From Gemmatimonadaceae bacterium (GTDB lineage: Bacteria; Gemmatimonadota; Gemmatimonadetes; Gemmatimonadales; Gemmatimonadaceae), in NCBI GenBank assembly GCA_019752115.1, contig JAIEMN010000026.1, positions 1 through 64,000 on the forward strand: a DNA stretch of 64,000 bases. The letters are read 5' to 3'. Under the pieces are notes generated by a model. It saw nothing but the letters and a program-made list of their open reading frames with translations. It was not told where the DNA came from and did no database searches. Below are positions 7,347-15,443 of this stretch, piece by piece (the stretch's first letter is position 1; each line of letters opens with the position of its first letter). The translations under genes were made by a program, and so were the position numbers.

Positions 7347-8498
7347 ATGCAGCCACTTCCGCTTGAAGGCCTCAAAGTGCTCGATCTGTCGCGCGTGCTC
7401 GCCGGCCCGCTCTGCACGATGATGCTCGGCGATCTCGGGGCGACCGTCATCAAGATCGAACGGCCCAAAACCGGCGACGATACCCGCGGTTGGGGCCCGC
7501 CGTTCGACGATCGGGGCGAATCGGCGTACTTCCTGAGCGTCAATCGCAACAAGGCGTCGGTCGCCGCGGACTTCCGGCAGCCAGAGGACCAGGCCCTGCT
7601 GCATGCGCTCGCCAGTGAGGCCGATCTGGTCGTGGAGAACTATCTGCCGGGGACACTCGAGCAATTTGGGCTTGATGCTGCATCGATGATGGCGCGATAT
7701 CCGCGCTTGCTCTGGTGTACCATCTCCGGTTTCGGCCCCGACAGTCGCCGGCCGGGCTACGATTTCGTCACCCAAGCCGAAAGTGGCTGGATGGCGATTA
7801 CCGGCGACCCGACCGGCGCGCCGATGAAGCATGGCGTGGCCCTGGTGGACGTCATTACCGGAAAGGACGCCGCGATCGGGCTCCTCGCCCTCCTGGTCGC
7901 CCGCGAGCGCGCCGCGGCGCCCCTGCCGGCGGCGCAGCGCCATCTGCACGTCACCCTGGCCGACAGTGCGCGGGCGGCGCTGGTGAACGTCGCGCAGAAC
8001 GCGCTGGTGAGTGGGCGCGATGCACGGCGATGGGGGAACGCGCACGCCAATCTCGTCCCCTATCAGCTCTTCGAGGCGGCCGACCGGCCGTTCGTGATCG
8101 CCGTGGGGGCCGACGGGCAGTGGCCGCCGGCCATGCGCGCACTGGCGCTCGACGTGCTGGCCGACGATCCCGACCTGCGCACCAATGCCGGTCGGTTGGC
8201 GCATCGCGCGCGCGTGGTGCAGGCCATCGCGGACCAGGTGCGCACCCAGCCGGCGACGTTCTGGATGACGCGCCTCGAAGCCGCCGGGGTCCCCTGTGGC
8301 GTGGTCCGCACCGTCCAGGAGTCGTTGGCGGAGCTCCCGGGCGATGTTTCGACCGCGGCACGCACCGGCGTGCCGCCGCTGTGGAATGGCCGTGTTCGCT
8401 TGGCGCCACCGCGAATGGATGAGCACGGCGTTTCAGTGCGGGCAAAACAGTGGAGTTTTGCCGATGACCTGCCGATACCACTCAGCGTAGACGTGTGA
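7347..8498 (+). CDS. Class III CoA-transferase (CaiB/BaiF family)
   Basis: A 383-residue family III acyl-CoA:carboxylate CoA-transferase, related to formyl-CoA transferase and CaiB. The N-terminus has the family signature LEGLKVLDLSRVLAGPLCT, followed by GDLGATVIKIERP and VNRNKASV. The catalytic aspartate that forms the acyl-anhydride with CoA is most likely D168 in HGVALVDVITGKDA. Length is typical of the short members. It stands alone on the plus strand between divergent and unrelated genes, so the substrate cannot be inferred. The ATG at 7347 is preceded by AAGGAACAGT, an acceptable ribosome-binding site. Confidence 0.9.
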   Translation: MQPLPLEGLKVLDLSRVLAGPLCTMMLGDLGATVIKIERPKTGDDTRGWGPPFDDRGESAYFLSVNRNKASVAADFRQPEDQALLHALASEADLVVENYLPGTLEQFGLDAASMMARYPRLLWCTISGFGPDSRRPGYDFVTQAESGWMAITGDPTGAPMKHGVALVDVITGKDAAIGLLALLVARERAAAPLPAAQRHLHVTLADSARAALVNVAQNALVSGRDARRWGNAHANLVPYQLFEAADRPFVIAVGADGQWPPAMRALALDVLADDPDLRTNAGRLAHRARVVQAIADQVRTQPATFWMTRLEAAGVPCGVVRTVQESLAELPGDVSTAARTGVPPLWNGRVRLAPPRMDEHGVSVRAKQWSFADDLPIPLSVDV

Positions 8499-8610
8499 CC
8501 ACGCCGCGTCCCCGTCGTCTTTCCGATGAGACGACCAGCCCGTTCCGGCGGACGGTTCCTCGGCAGGGGTGTCAATCCCGTCTGTGTGGCGTTATCCTAG
8601 CGCCGTGAAC

Positions 8611-9171
8611 ATGACGGAATCCGAAACTCCTCCGAACGAGATCGACTCCGACCAGGACGTCATCAGCCGAGTGCTCGCGGGCGACCGCGATGCCTTTGCG
8701 ACGCTGATCGGCCGATACAGTGATCCGCTGTATCGACATGCACTTGGCATGACGGGCTCGCCTGACGTCGCCGAGGACATTCTCCAGACGTCGTTCATCA
8801 AGGCCTATCACCATCTCGGTGAAGTCCGTGGACGATTCGACGCCTGGCTGTTCCGGATCGTGGCCAACGGGTGCAAGGACTGGCTGAAGAACATTCGGCG
8901 CACGCACCTGAGCTACGACGAAGACGATCAGCCATCCGGCTATGCGACGCCTGATGAAGATCTGGACCGTACCGAGTTACGGCAGGATCTCGACAGCGCG
9001 CTGGCACAGCTGGCCCCATCGCTCCGCGAAGCCTTCATCATGAAGCATGTGGAAGGGCGTTCGTACGAAGAGATGGCGGACCTCTTGGGGACCACTGTCG
9101 GGGCACTGAAAATGCGCGTGCATAGGGCACGTGAAGCACTTCAGGCTCTGCTCGAGGAGAAATACGCGTGA
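8611..9171 (+). CDS. ECF-type RNA polymerase sigma factor
   Basis: A 186-residue group 4 sigma factor. Region 2 spans residues about 18-85 (AFATLIGRYSDPLYRHALGM, then AEDILQTSFIKAYHHL and FDAWLFRIVANGC) and region 4 about 125-180 (LAPSLREAFIMKHVEGRSYE, then ADLLGTTVGALKMRVHRARE). The ATG at 8611 is chosen; an upstream in-frame ATG at 8569 would add 14 uncharacteristic residues. The stop overlaps the start of the next gene (TGATG), so the two are coupled, as is usual for a sigma and its anti-sigma. Confidence 0.92.
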   Translation: MTESETPPNEIDSDQDVISRVLAGDRDAFATLIGRYSDPLYRHALGMTGSPDVAEDILQTSFIKAYHHLGEVRGRFDAWLFRIVANGCKDWLKNIRRTHLSYDEDDQPSGYATPDEDLDRTELRQDLDSALAQLAPSLREAFIMKHVEGRSYEEMADLLGTTVGALKMRVHRAREALQALLEEKYA

Positions 9172-9491
9172 TGCTGAACCGACACGAAGCGCACGACGAC
9201 CTGACGCCGATTGGCCGCGACACGGCTCGCGAAGCCGCGCCAGTCCAGGATCGTCCCTTGGCCGACCGCGAGGTCCCGCTTCCGGGCACTGCGGCGGCTG
9301 ACGCGAATGCCAGCGTCATCAACCAGTGGCTGGACGGGGAAGCGAGCGAAGCCGAAGCGCGTCGTGCCGATGCCCCCGCCGTGGAGTTCTGGTCGAAGGT
9401 GGCGGGTGACGCCGAGCGCATGAAGCGGATGAAGACGCCCGCCCATGTAGCGGCCAACATCATGGCAGCGATTCCGGTGCGCGAACGCTAA
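9171..9491 (+). CDS. Putative anti-sigma factor (soluble)
   Basis: A 106-residue protein translated from the ATG at 9171 that overlaps the sigma stop codon by one base; a GTG three bases earlier is also possible. The segment INQWLDGEASEAEARRAD resembles the first helices of anti-sigma domains (the usual LDGEL/AEA pattern), but the zinc ligands H-x3-C-x2-C are absent, and there is no membrane segment. The function is inferred mainly from position after an ECF sigma gene. A strong terminator follows, so the pair forms a complete short operon. Confidence 0.7.
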   Translation: MLNRHEAHDDLTPIGRDTAREAAPVQDRPLADREVPLPGTAAADANASVINQWLDGEASEAEARRADAPAVEFWSKVAGDAERMKRMKTPAHVAANIMAAIPVRER

Positions 9492-9510
9492 GGCGGTTAC
9501 TGGATGAGCA

Positions 9511-9544
9511 AGCGGGCGTCGACTTCGTCGACGCCCGCTTTTTT
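9511..9544 (+). terminator. Rho-independent terminator of the sigma operon
   Basis: A perfect 13-bp stem (AGCGGGCGTCGAC at 9511-9523 paired with 9527-9539) with a TTC loop, followed by a run of six T (9539-9544). It lies 20 nt after the anti-sigma stop codon. Confidence 0.95.
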
Positions 9545-9554
9545 CATGGCCTAT

Positions 9555-9666
9555 GAGAAATCGGGGGGAAGAATTTCAGGGAGTCGGCGTCAGGACAGCA
9601 CGCTGATCGCTGTCCTGAACTCTTCCCCCTGACGTTCTCCCCCCTGAGCTCTCAGGGGTTGAGATC
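9555..9666. repeat. Palindromic element, family 2 copy 1
   Basis: An imperfect hairpin between two convergent genes (anti-sigma on plus, lpdA on minus). The tip is a perfect 9-bp stem (9591-9599 with 9609-9617). The outer arms carry degenerate TCAGGGGGAAG and AACCCCTGAG motifs. Its right arm closely matches the right arm of the element at 50800-50922, which defines a shared family. Likely a bidirectional terminator or a small repetitive element. Confidence 0.7.
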
Positions 9667-9687
9667 TCGCCCCCGGCACCAGGCCGT

Positions 9688-11106
9688 TTACATGTGAATC
9701 GCTCTGCCCAACGCCGACAGCGCCGCCTCTTTCACCGTTTCGCTCAGCGTCGGATGCGAGTGCACCGTGATCCCGATATCCTCCGCGCTCCCGCGGTACT
9801 CCATCGCCAGCACCACCTGCGCCAGGTTGTCGGCCACATGCGGGCCGATCATGTGGCAGCCAAGGATCTCGTCGGTGCTCTTGTCGACGACGAACTTCAC
9901 GAAGCCCTGCGTTTCGCCCATCGTGCGCGCGCGACCGTTGGCGCTGAAGGGGAACTTGCCGACCTTGTACGCACGGCCGCTCGCTTTCACTTCCTGCTCG
10001 GTGAGCCCCACCGTCGCGATCTCGGGCCACGTGTAGACCACGCCCGGCATCGTGCGGTAGTGCATGTGCACCGGCTTGCCGGCAATCACCTCGGCGGCAA
10101 TGACGCCTTCGTCTTCGGCCTTGTGCGCGAGGAGCTTGCCGCCGACGGCGTCACCGATGGCGAAGACATTCGGCAGGTTGGTGCGCATCTGATCGTTCAC
10201 GGCAATCTCGCCGCGAGCGCCCAGCTGCAGGCCGAGTGCGGCGGCGTCGATACCGCGCAGCGACGGCTTGCGCCCCACGCTCACGAGCACGTAGTCACCG
10301 CTGACGTGGCTCGCCGCGCCGTCCTTCTCGATGTGCAGCGTGACGCCATCGCCGCGCACCTCGGCGCCGGTGACCTTGGTGCCGACATGGATCTCGAGCC
10401 CCTGCTTGCGGAAGATCCGGTCGGCTTCCTTCACGATGTCGTCGTCGTTGCCCGGCAGAATCGTGGGCGCGTACTCGACCACCGTGACCTTGGCGCCCAG
10501 GCGACGCCACACCGAGCCGAGTTCGAGGCCGATCACGCCGCCGCCGACCACGATGAGATGCGTTGGCACCTCCGGGATCTGCAGCGCACCGACGTTCGAC
10601 AGCACGCGGCGTTCATCGAACGGCAGGAAGGGGAGCTGCACCGGCACCGAGCCGGTCGCGATGATGATGTGCCGACCCTGCCACGTGGTCATCGTGCCGT
10701 CAGCGGCGCGCACCTCCACGAGGTTGCCGGGCTTGAGCGTGCCTTCGCCGCGGGCCCAGGTGACCTTGTTCTTCTTGAAGAGGAACTCGATCCCCTTGGT
10801 GTTCTGCGCCACGACGTCCGTCTTGCGGGCCATCATGGCCGGCAGATCGATCGCGACGTCGCTCACCTTCACGCCATGTTCGGCGGCATGGAGCCGCAGC
10901 CACTCCACGTGTTCGGAGGACTGGAGGAGTGCCTTGGACGGGATGCAGCCGACGCTGACGCAGGTCCCACCCAGAGTGGGCTCGGCTTCGACGCAGGTGA
11001 CGGTGAGGCCGAGCTGCGCGGCGCGGATGGCAGCGACATAGCCGCCGGGGCCTCCGCCGATGACCACGACATCGGCGCTGTGCTGGGGAGAGTTCGGGGA
11101 GCTCAT
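9688..11106 (-). CDS. lpdA: Dihydrolipoyl dehydrogenase (E3)
   Basis: A 472-residue flavoprotein disulfide reductase that reoxidises dihydrolipoamide on E2 subunits of 2-oxoacid dehydrogenase complexes with NAD+. It has the FAD-binding VVVIGGGPGGYVAAIRAAQ, the redox disulfide C49/C54 in GGTCVSVGCIPSKALL, the NAD-binding VVGGGVIGLELGSVW, a second FAD motif VFAIGDAVGG, and the C-terminal catalytic HSHPTLSE His-Glu pair from the partner subunit. The length is typical. It lies downstream of sucB on the same strand, 483 nt away, so both probably serve the 2-oxoglutarate dehydrogenase complex, although the gap suggests separate transcription. sucA is not in the window. Confidence 0.97.
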   Translation of the reverse strand: MSSPNSPQHSADVVVIGGGPGGYVAAIRAAQLGLTVTCVEAEPTLGGTCVSVGCIPSKALLQSSEHVEWLRLHAAEHGVKVSDVAIDLPAMMARKTDVVAQNTKGIEFLFKKNKVTWARGEGTLKPGNLVEVRAADGTMTTWQGRHIIIATGSVPVQLPFLPFDERRVLSNVGALQIPEVPTHLIVVGGGVIGLELGSVWRRLGAKVTVVEYAPTILPGNDDDIVKEADRIFRKQGLEIHVGTKVTGAEVRGDGVTLHIEKDGAASHVSGDYVLVSVGRKPSLRGIDAAALGLQLGARGEIAVNDQMRTNLPNVFAIGDAVGGKLLAHKAEDEGVIAAEVIAGKPVHMHYRTMPGVVYTWPEIATVGLTEQEVKASGRAYKVGKFPFSANGRARTMGETQGFVKFVVDKSTDEILGCHMIGPHVADNLAQVVLAMEYRGSAEDIGITVHSHPTLSETVKEAALSALGRAIHM

Positions 11107-11485
11107 GCCGCAAGATACACAGCCGCCACGTCCGGTCGCGGGGGGCGCCGGGTGGTGTCACGGCCAGGTAACCGGCAAAGCACAAATTGCCGGACGTCTT
11201 GCCACGGTCGCGCTCGCTCACATATTTGCTGGCAGCTGGCCAGCATGATGGGGTCGTTACCTGTACGCGGTCGCCGCGTCCATAGGCTGACGGCACGATT
11301 CTCGCTGTGCCCTGCCATATCAGCCCCAACATCGTAGGCCACGGCCCCAACCCTCGCGTTGAAAACGTGGTCCTGCGAAGCCCGACGTCCCGCGCTCACG
11401 CGTAGGGGCGTCGTGGTGCATTTGGGAGAGTGGTTTGCGGGCTTTGGGGCGAACCGCAGGTGTGGGGCGCTCGAGGGGCACCGTT
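11107..11485. other. Intergenic region upstream of lpdA, no gene seen
   Basis: No convincing coding frame or RNA gene. It holds a short palindrome GCTGGCAGCTGGCCAGC near 11228-11244 and must contain the lpdA promoter, but I could not pick a hexamer pair with confidence. The remainder of the sucB-lpdA gap is occupied by the palindromic element at 11486-11566. Confidence 0.5.
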
Positions 11486-11566
11486 GGTCAGGGGCCAGGG
11501 GGAAGGACAGAGGGGGGAGTGCCACCACGGCACTCCCCCCTTGCTCCTTCCGCCTGACTTCTGACC
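11486..11566. repeat. Palindromic element, family 2 copy 2
   Basis: Left arm 11486-11523 and right arm 11529-11566 are reverse complements over 38 nt with about eight mismatches and a 5-nt loop (ACCAC). The top 12 bp (GGGGGGAGTGCC) are perfect. It ends 23 nt beyond the sucB stop codon and contains the same GTCAGG.GGAAGGA core seen in the other two family 2 elements. Probably a terminator for sucB. Confidence 0.8.
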
Positions 11567-11589
11567 TGCGATGCCAGACGAACGCTCTC

Positions 11590-12879
11590 TCAATAGACGA
11601 GCATCGCGGCGGGATCTTCCATCAGCTCCTTCACGCGGACCAGGAACAGCACGGCCTGCTGGCCGTCGATGATGCGGTGGTCGTAGCTGAGGGCGATGTA
11701 CATCATCGGGCGGATCTCCACCTTGCCCTCGATCGCCACGGGGCGATCCTGGATCTTGTGGAGGCCCAGGATGCCGACCTGGGGGTAGTTGATGATCGGC
11801 GTCGAGACGAGTGAGCCGAAGACGCCGCCGTTCGTGATCGTGAACGTGCCGCCGGTGAGGTCATCCATCGACAGCTTGCCATCGCGCGCCCGCTTGGCGA
11901 CGGCGCCGATGTCCTTGCCGATCTGCACGACGCTCTTCTGGTCGCAGTCCTTGATGTTCGGCACCACGAGCCCGGCGTCGCTGGCCACCGCGATGCCCAT
12001 GTTCACGTAGTGCTTGTAGACGATCGTCTCGCCGTCGATCTGCGCGTTCACCACCGGATACGCCTTGAGCGCGAGCGTCGCCGCTTTCGCGAAGAAGGGC
12101 ATGAACGACAGCTTGACGCCCTGTTCCTTCTCGACCCGATCCTTGAGGCGCTCGCGGAGCGCCGTGATCGCGGTCATGTCGATTTCGTTGAAGGTCGTCA
12201 GGTGCGCCGTGGCGTGCTGGGACTGCAGCAGATTCTCGGCAATCCGCTTGCGCCGGGTCGTCATCTTCTCCCGAGTCTCGCGCGGAGCGGATGGCGAGGG
12301 CGCGGAGGGAGCGGCGGCGGCTGGCGCCGCTCCTGTTTCTTTCGCGGAGGGGCTGGCTGGCGCGGCGCCCGCGGAGGCCGTGGGCGCGGACGCGGCCATC
12401 ACGTCGGCTTTGCTCACCACGCCGCCGCGGCCCGTGCCGGTCACATCGGCGGGGTTGATCCCGGACTCTGTCGCCAGGCGCGCAGCGGCGGGGGAGACCT
12501 TGGCCTCGCTCGCGGTCGGGGCCGCGACTGGCGCGGCAGCCGGCGCCGTGGCGTTCGCCGTGGCGTTCGCCGTGGCGTTCGCCGTGGCGTTCGCCGTGGC
12601 GTTCGCCGTGGCGTTCGCCGTGGCGGGCGCCGCAACGGCTGCGCCAGCGGCGCCGAGTTCACCGAGCGCTTCGCCAACGGCCACCACGTCGCCCTCGGCC
12701 TTGAGCCGCTTCACCAGCACGCCCCCTTCGAGCGCGGGCACTTCGACCGTGATCTTGTCCGTCTCGAGCTCCACGAGCGTATCACCCGTGGCGACCGTGT
12801 CGCCCTCTTTCTTGAGCCAACGGGAAACGGTGGCCTCAACGATCGATTCGCCAAGCGGCGGGACTTTGATGGACGACAT
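11590..12879 (-). CDS. sucB: 2-oxoglutarate dehydrogenase E2, dihydrolipoyl succinyltransferase
   Basis: A 429-residue E2 acyltransferase. Residues 1-80 form the lipoyl domain with Lys42 in ETDKITVEV as the lipoylation site. A linker of Ala/Thr/Asn repeats follows, then an E3-binding domain ([20 protein letters not shown]), a second Ala/Pro/Ser linker, and the catalytic domain with the active-site SYDHRIIDG near residue 400. The sequence FNEIDMTAI and the lone lipoyl domain favour the succinyl type over the pyruvate type. The ATG at 12879 ([13 protein letters not shown]) is the natural start; an upstream frame extension is spurious. The linker has expanded by a 12-bp tandem repeat. Confidence 0.93.
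   Translation of the reverse strand: MSSIKVPPLGESIVEATVSRWLKKEGDTVATGDTLVELETDKITVEVPALEGGVLVKRLKAEGDVVAVGEALGELGAAGAAVAAPATANATANATANATANATANATANATAPAAAPVAAPTASEAKVSPAAARLATESGINPADVTGTGRGGVVSKADVMAASAPTASAGAAPASPSAKETGAAPAAAAPSAPSPSAPRETREKMTTRRKRIAENLLQSQHATAHLTTFNEIDMTAITALRERLKDRVEKEQGVKLSFMPFFAKAATLALKAYPVVNAQIDGETIVYKHYVNMGIAVASDAGLVVPNIKDCDQKSVVQIGKDIGAVAKRARDGKLSMDDLTGGTFTITNGGVFGSLVSTPIINYPQVGILGLHKIQDRPVAIEGKVEIRPMMYIALSYDHRIIDGQQAVLFLVRVKELMEDPAAMLVY
12545..12625. repeat. 12-bp tandem repeat inside sucB linker
   Basis: Six perfect copies plus a partial copy of GCCGTGGCGTTC (plus-strand sequence), encoding repeated Ala-Asn-Ala-Thr on the minus strand between the lipoyl and E3-binding domains. 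The perfect identity indicates recent expansion or slippage. Each unit is four codons, so copy-number change keeps the frame and only alters linker length. Confidence 0.95.
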
Positions 12880-12957
12880 GAGCAACCTGCTGAAGTTGAA
12901 CCGGGAAGTGGGACCGCAATATACCCACGCGCGCCGTTCCACTAACGTAGATCCGGT

Positions 12958-14007
12958 ATGCGCGCCCTAACCTTCGCCGCCCACGGCGGCCCCGACCAGC
13001 TCCGGGTGGTGTCCGACGCCCCGACCCCGGGCGTCGACGCGCCCGATGCGGTGCGCGTCCGGATCATCGCCGCCGCTCTGAACCGTCTCGACCTGTGGGT
13101 GCTCGCCGGGATTCCCGGCTCGCGCATTGTGCCCGGCATGCCGCTCGGCTCGGACGGCGCCGGCGTCGTCGATGCCGTCGGGTCGGCCGTCACCAGCGTC
13201 AAGCCGGGCGACCGGGTGCTGCTCAATCCGGGCGTGGTCGATCGCCAGTGCCGCTGCGAGTACTGCCGCGACCAGGACCAGCCGCTCTGCCTCACCTACG
13301 GCATTCTCGGGGAGCACCGCCCGGGGACGATCGCCGAGTACGTCACCGTCCCCGAAGCCAACGTCCGTACTTTCCCCGAGACGATCAGCTGGGAGGCCGC
13401 CGCGGCCTTTCCGCTGGCGACGCTGACCGCCTGGCGGATGTTGCACACCCGGGCCCGCCTGCGTGCTGAAGATCAGGTGCTCATCTGGGGGATCGGCGGC
13501 GGTGTGGCCCTGGCGTCGCTGCAGATCGCCAGGCTCACCGGCGCCACGACCTGGGTCACCAGCGGCTCTACCGACAAGCTGGCCCGCGCGCAGGCGCTCG
13601 GCGCCGATCATGGCCTCGACCACCGCGAGCCCGATCTGGGGAAGCGCATTCGCGCCGCGACCGGGAAGCGCGGGGTCGATGTGGTGATCGACTCGGTGGG
13701 CGAAGCTACCTGGCCGCAGTCGCTCATCGCGCTCGGCCGACGCGGCCGCCTGGTGACCTGCGGGGGGACGAGTGGCCCCTTCGTGCAGGTCGATGTCCGC
13801 CGCATGTTCTGGAACCAGTGGACGCTGATGGGCTCCACCATGGGCAACGACGCCGAGTTCGATGCCATGACCGCACACTTCCGGGCCGGCGCCCTGCAGC
13901 CACCCGTCGACTCGGTGTGGCGTCTCGACGAAGCCGCCCGCGGCTACGCCCGTCTCGAATCGGGGCAGCAGTTCGGGAAGGTGGTCATCCGGGTGGCCGA
14001 CCCGTGA
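12958..14007 (+). CDS. Zinc-type alcohol dehydrogenase / quinone oxidoreductase family protein
   Basis: A 349-residue medium-chain dehydrogenase/reductase. It has the GroES-like N-terminal domain ([14 protein letters not shown], then [15 protein letters not shown]), four cysteines typical of the structural zinc lobe (C98, C100, C103, C111 in [14 protein letters not shown]), and a Rossmann nucleotide-binding segment ([18 protein letters not shown]). The residue that would be the first catalytic zinc ligand in ADHs is replaced by the LNRLD context, as in quinone oxidoreductase-like members, so the catalytic zinc may be absent. Substrate unknown. It diverges from sucB across a 78-bp promoter region and overlaps the next gene (GTGA). 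Confidence 0.88.
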   Translation: MRALTFAAHGGPDQLRVVSDAPTPGVDAPDAVRVRIIAAALNRLDLWVLAGIPGSRIVPGMPLGSDGAGVVDAVGSAVTSVKPGDRVLLNPGVVDRQCRCEYCRDQDQPLCLTYGILGEHRPGTIAEYVTVPEANVRTFPETISWEAAAAFPLATLTAWRMLHTRARLRAEDQVLIWGIGGGVALASLQIARLTGATTWVTSGSTDKLARAQALGADHGLDHREPDLGKRIRAATGKRGVDVVIDSVGEATWPQSLIALGRRGRLVTCGGTSGPFVQVDVRRMFWNQWTLMGSTMGNDAEFDAMTAHFRAGALQPPVDSVWRLDEAARGYARLESGQQFGKVVIRVADP

Positions 14008-14252
14008 CGGGACCGTCCGGCGGCTCGACCGGCGAAGCGGCGCGCTACACGGCCGAGGAAGAGCGCGCCCTGCGCGACGCGGTGCAGCGCGGGACGCTAC
14101 CCGACTGCCCGCGCTGTGCCGTGCCGATGACCCGACGCCCCATCGGCGGCGGATCCTTTGGCCTTGGGTATCATCGCCAGCGCGAGTGGCTGCTCTGTCC
14201 AAGCTGTAAACGCAGTGCCATCTTCGACGTGAAGCGGGGCACGCGCCTCTAG
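14004..14252 (+). CDS. Small zinc-ribbon protein
   Basis: An 82-residue protein starting at a GTG that overlaps the stop of the dehydrogenase gene by 4 nt. It has two cysteine pairs, CPRC near residue 34 and CPSC near residue 68, forming one zinc ribbon, with the hydrophobic WLLCPSCKRSAIFDV at the C-terminus. Short basic zinc-ribbon proteins of this type are common and mostly uncharacterised. The coupled start suggests co-expression with the dehydrogenase. Confidence 0.7.
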   Translation: MTGPSGGSTGEAARYTAEEERALRDAVQRGTLPDCPRCAVPMTRRPIGGGSFGLGYHRQREWLLCPSCKRSAIFDVKRGTRL

Positions 14253-14335
14253 GTCCGGTGGCAACCGGGCGCAACCGCCGGCAGGGACCCTCCGTATTGC
14301 GTCGGTGACGGCACTAGTTTCGTGCAGGTTCTCTG

Positions 14336-15247
14336 ATGTCTCCAATACCTCGCGCCTTGTTCCAGCAGACAGCGGTTCCCCTCGCGGATTCATTGCACCT
14401 CGCCACTGCGGCTACGCAGGCGGCGACCGGATCGCCGACCACCACGAGCACGTTCAGCGAACGGCTCCAGCAAAGCTTCTCGCTCCTCGGCGAGTTCGTG
14501 CCCGCGCTCTTCGGGGCGCTGGTGATTCTCTTCGCCGGCTATCTCGTCGCGAAGGTGGTGGAGAAGGGGACCGCGCGCCTCCTGCGTCGGATGCGCTTCA
14601 ATCAGCTGCTCGAGCGCGGCGGCGTGCTGCAGGCGGTGGAGCGGTCGGGGTCGCATCTGAATCCGGCCAAGGTGCTCGCGAACCTGCTCTTCTGGGTCGT
14701 GATGTTCGCCGTGCTGCTGATCGCGGCGAGCGCCATCGGGCTCGACTCGCTCGCGAATGTGTTCACCGAGCTCATGAGCTACATCCCGAGCGTGATCGCG
14801 GCCATCGTGATCATCATCCTCGGCATCGTGCTCGGCGGCTTTGTGGGCGGTCTCATCATGGCCTCGGCCGGTGGCCTGCATGGCGGCCCCTGGCTCGCCC
14901 GCACGGGTCGGGCGGGCGTGATCGTGCTGGCGGTGTTCATGGCGCTCCAGGAGCTGGGGATCGCCACCGATATCGTCACGACCGCGTTCGCCATCCTGTT
15001 CGGCGCGGTTGCCCTGGCGCTGGCGCTCTCTTTTGGCCTCGGCAACCGCGAGCTGGCCGCCGAGATCACCCGCGACTGGTACGAGCGGTATCAGGCCGAG
15101 CGCCGGGCGATCGACGCCGAGGCGGCGGCCGAGGAGGCCGAGGAGCTGGCCGAGGAGAACTCGGAAGACGCGGCGGACGCCGCCGACGAGGCCGAGGAAG
15201 CCGCCCGGGAGGCGGCGGTGGCGCAGGCGAAGGTGGCCGCCCGATAA
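14336..15247 (+). CDS. Mechanosensitive-channel-like protein with conserved TM helix repeats
   Basis: A 303-residue inner-membrane protein. Predicted helices: VPALFGALVILFAGYLVAKV, LLFWVVMFAVLLIAAS, MSYIPSVIAAIVIIILGIVL, TGRAGVIVLAVFMALQEL and VTTAFAILFGAVALALALSF. The pattern of Gly-containing helices followed by RLL-type turns matches the conserved TM helix repeat (CmpX/MscS-related) family. It lacks the MscS beta domain, so channel function is plausible but not assured. The C-terminal 45 residues form a highly charged Glu/Ala coiled coil. A large palindromic element follows 12 nt after the stop. Confidence 0.8.
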   Translation: MSPIPRALFQQTAVPLADSLHLATAATQAATGSPTTTSTFSERLQQSFSLLGEFVPALFGALVILFAGYLVAKVVEKGTARLLRRMRFNQLLERGGVLQAVERSGSHLNPAKVLANLLFWVVMFAVLLIAASAIGLDSLANVFTELMSYIPSVIAAIVIIILGIVLGGFVGGLIMASAGGLHGGPWLARTGRAGVIVLAVFMALQELGIATDIVTTAFAILFGAVALALALSFGLGNRELAAEITRDWYERYQAERRAIDAEAAAEEAEELAEENSEDAADAADEAEEAAREAAVAQAKVAAR

Positions 15248-15259
15248 GGCCCGCCCGAA

Positions 15260-15357
15260 CCGCCGTCAACCCACGACCCACGACCTGGAACCCGAAACCC
15301 GGAACCGATCAGTTCCGGGTTTCGGGTTTTTGGTCGTGGGTAATGGGTGAACGGCGG
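15260..15357. repeat. Loopless GATC-centred palindrome, family 1 copy 1
   Basis: The core is an 82-nt inverted repeat (15268-15308 against 15309-15349) with no spacer, centred on GATC, with a handful of mismatches; a further 7-bp pairing (CCGCCGT with ACGGCGG) extends it to 15260-15357. It begins 12 nt after the channel gene and ends 86 nt before gyrA. The repeating AACCCACGACC text is shared with the copy at 55656-55737. Likely a terminator or structured repetitive element. Confidence 0.85.
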
Positions 15358-15443
15358 TGCCGGCCTATGTGAATCCGGGCAAGCTCCCGGTTAAATTTCC
15401 CCGGCTGTAGTGCATTACGTCGGACCCCCTGCCAGAGCCGTAC

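Noticed and set aside
12545-12625. Short regular repeats as a CRISPR array
   Set aside because: Units are contiguous with no spacers and lie within coding sequence. The same reasoning excludes the arrays at 34087, 43096, 52301 and 60196.
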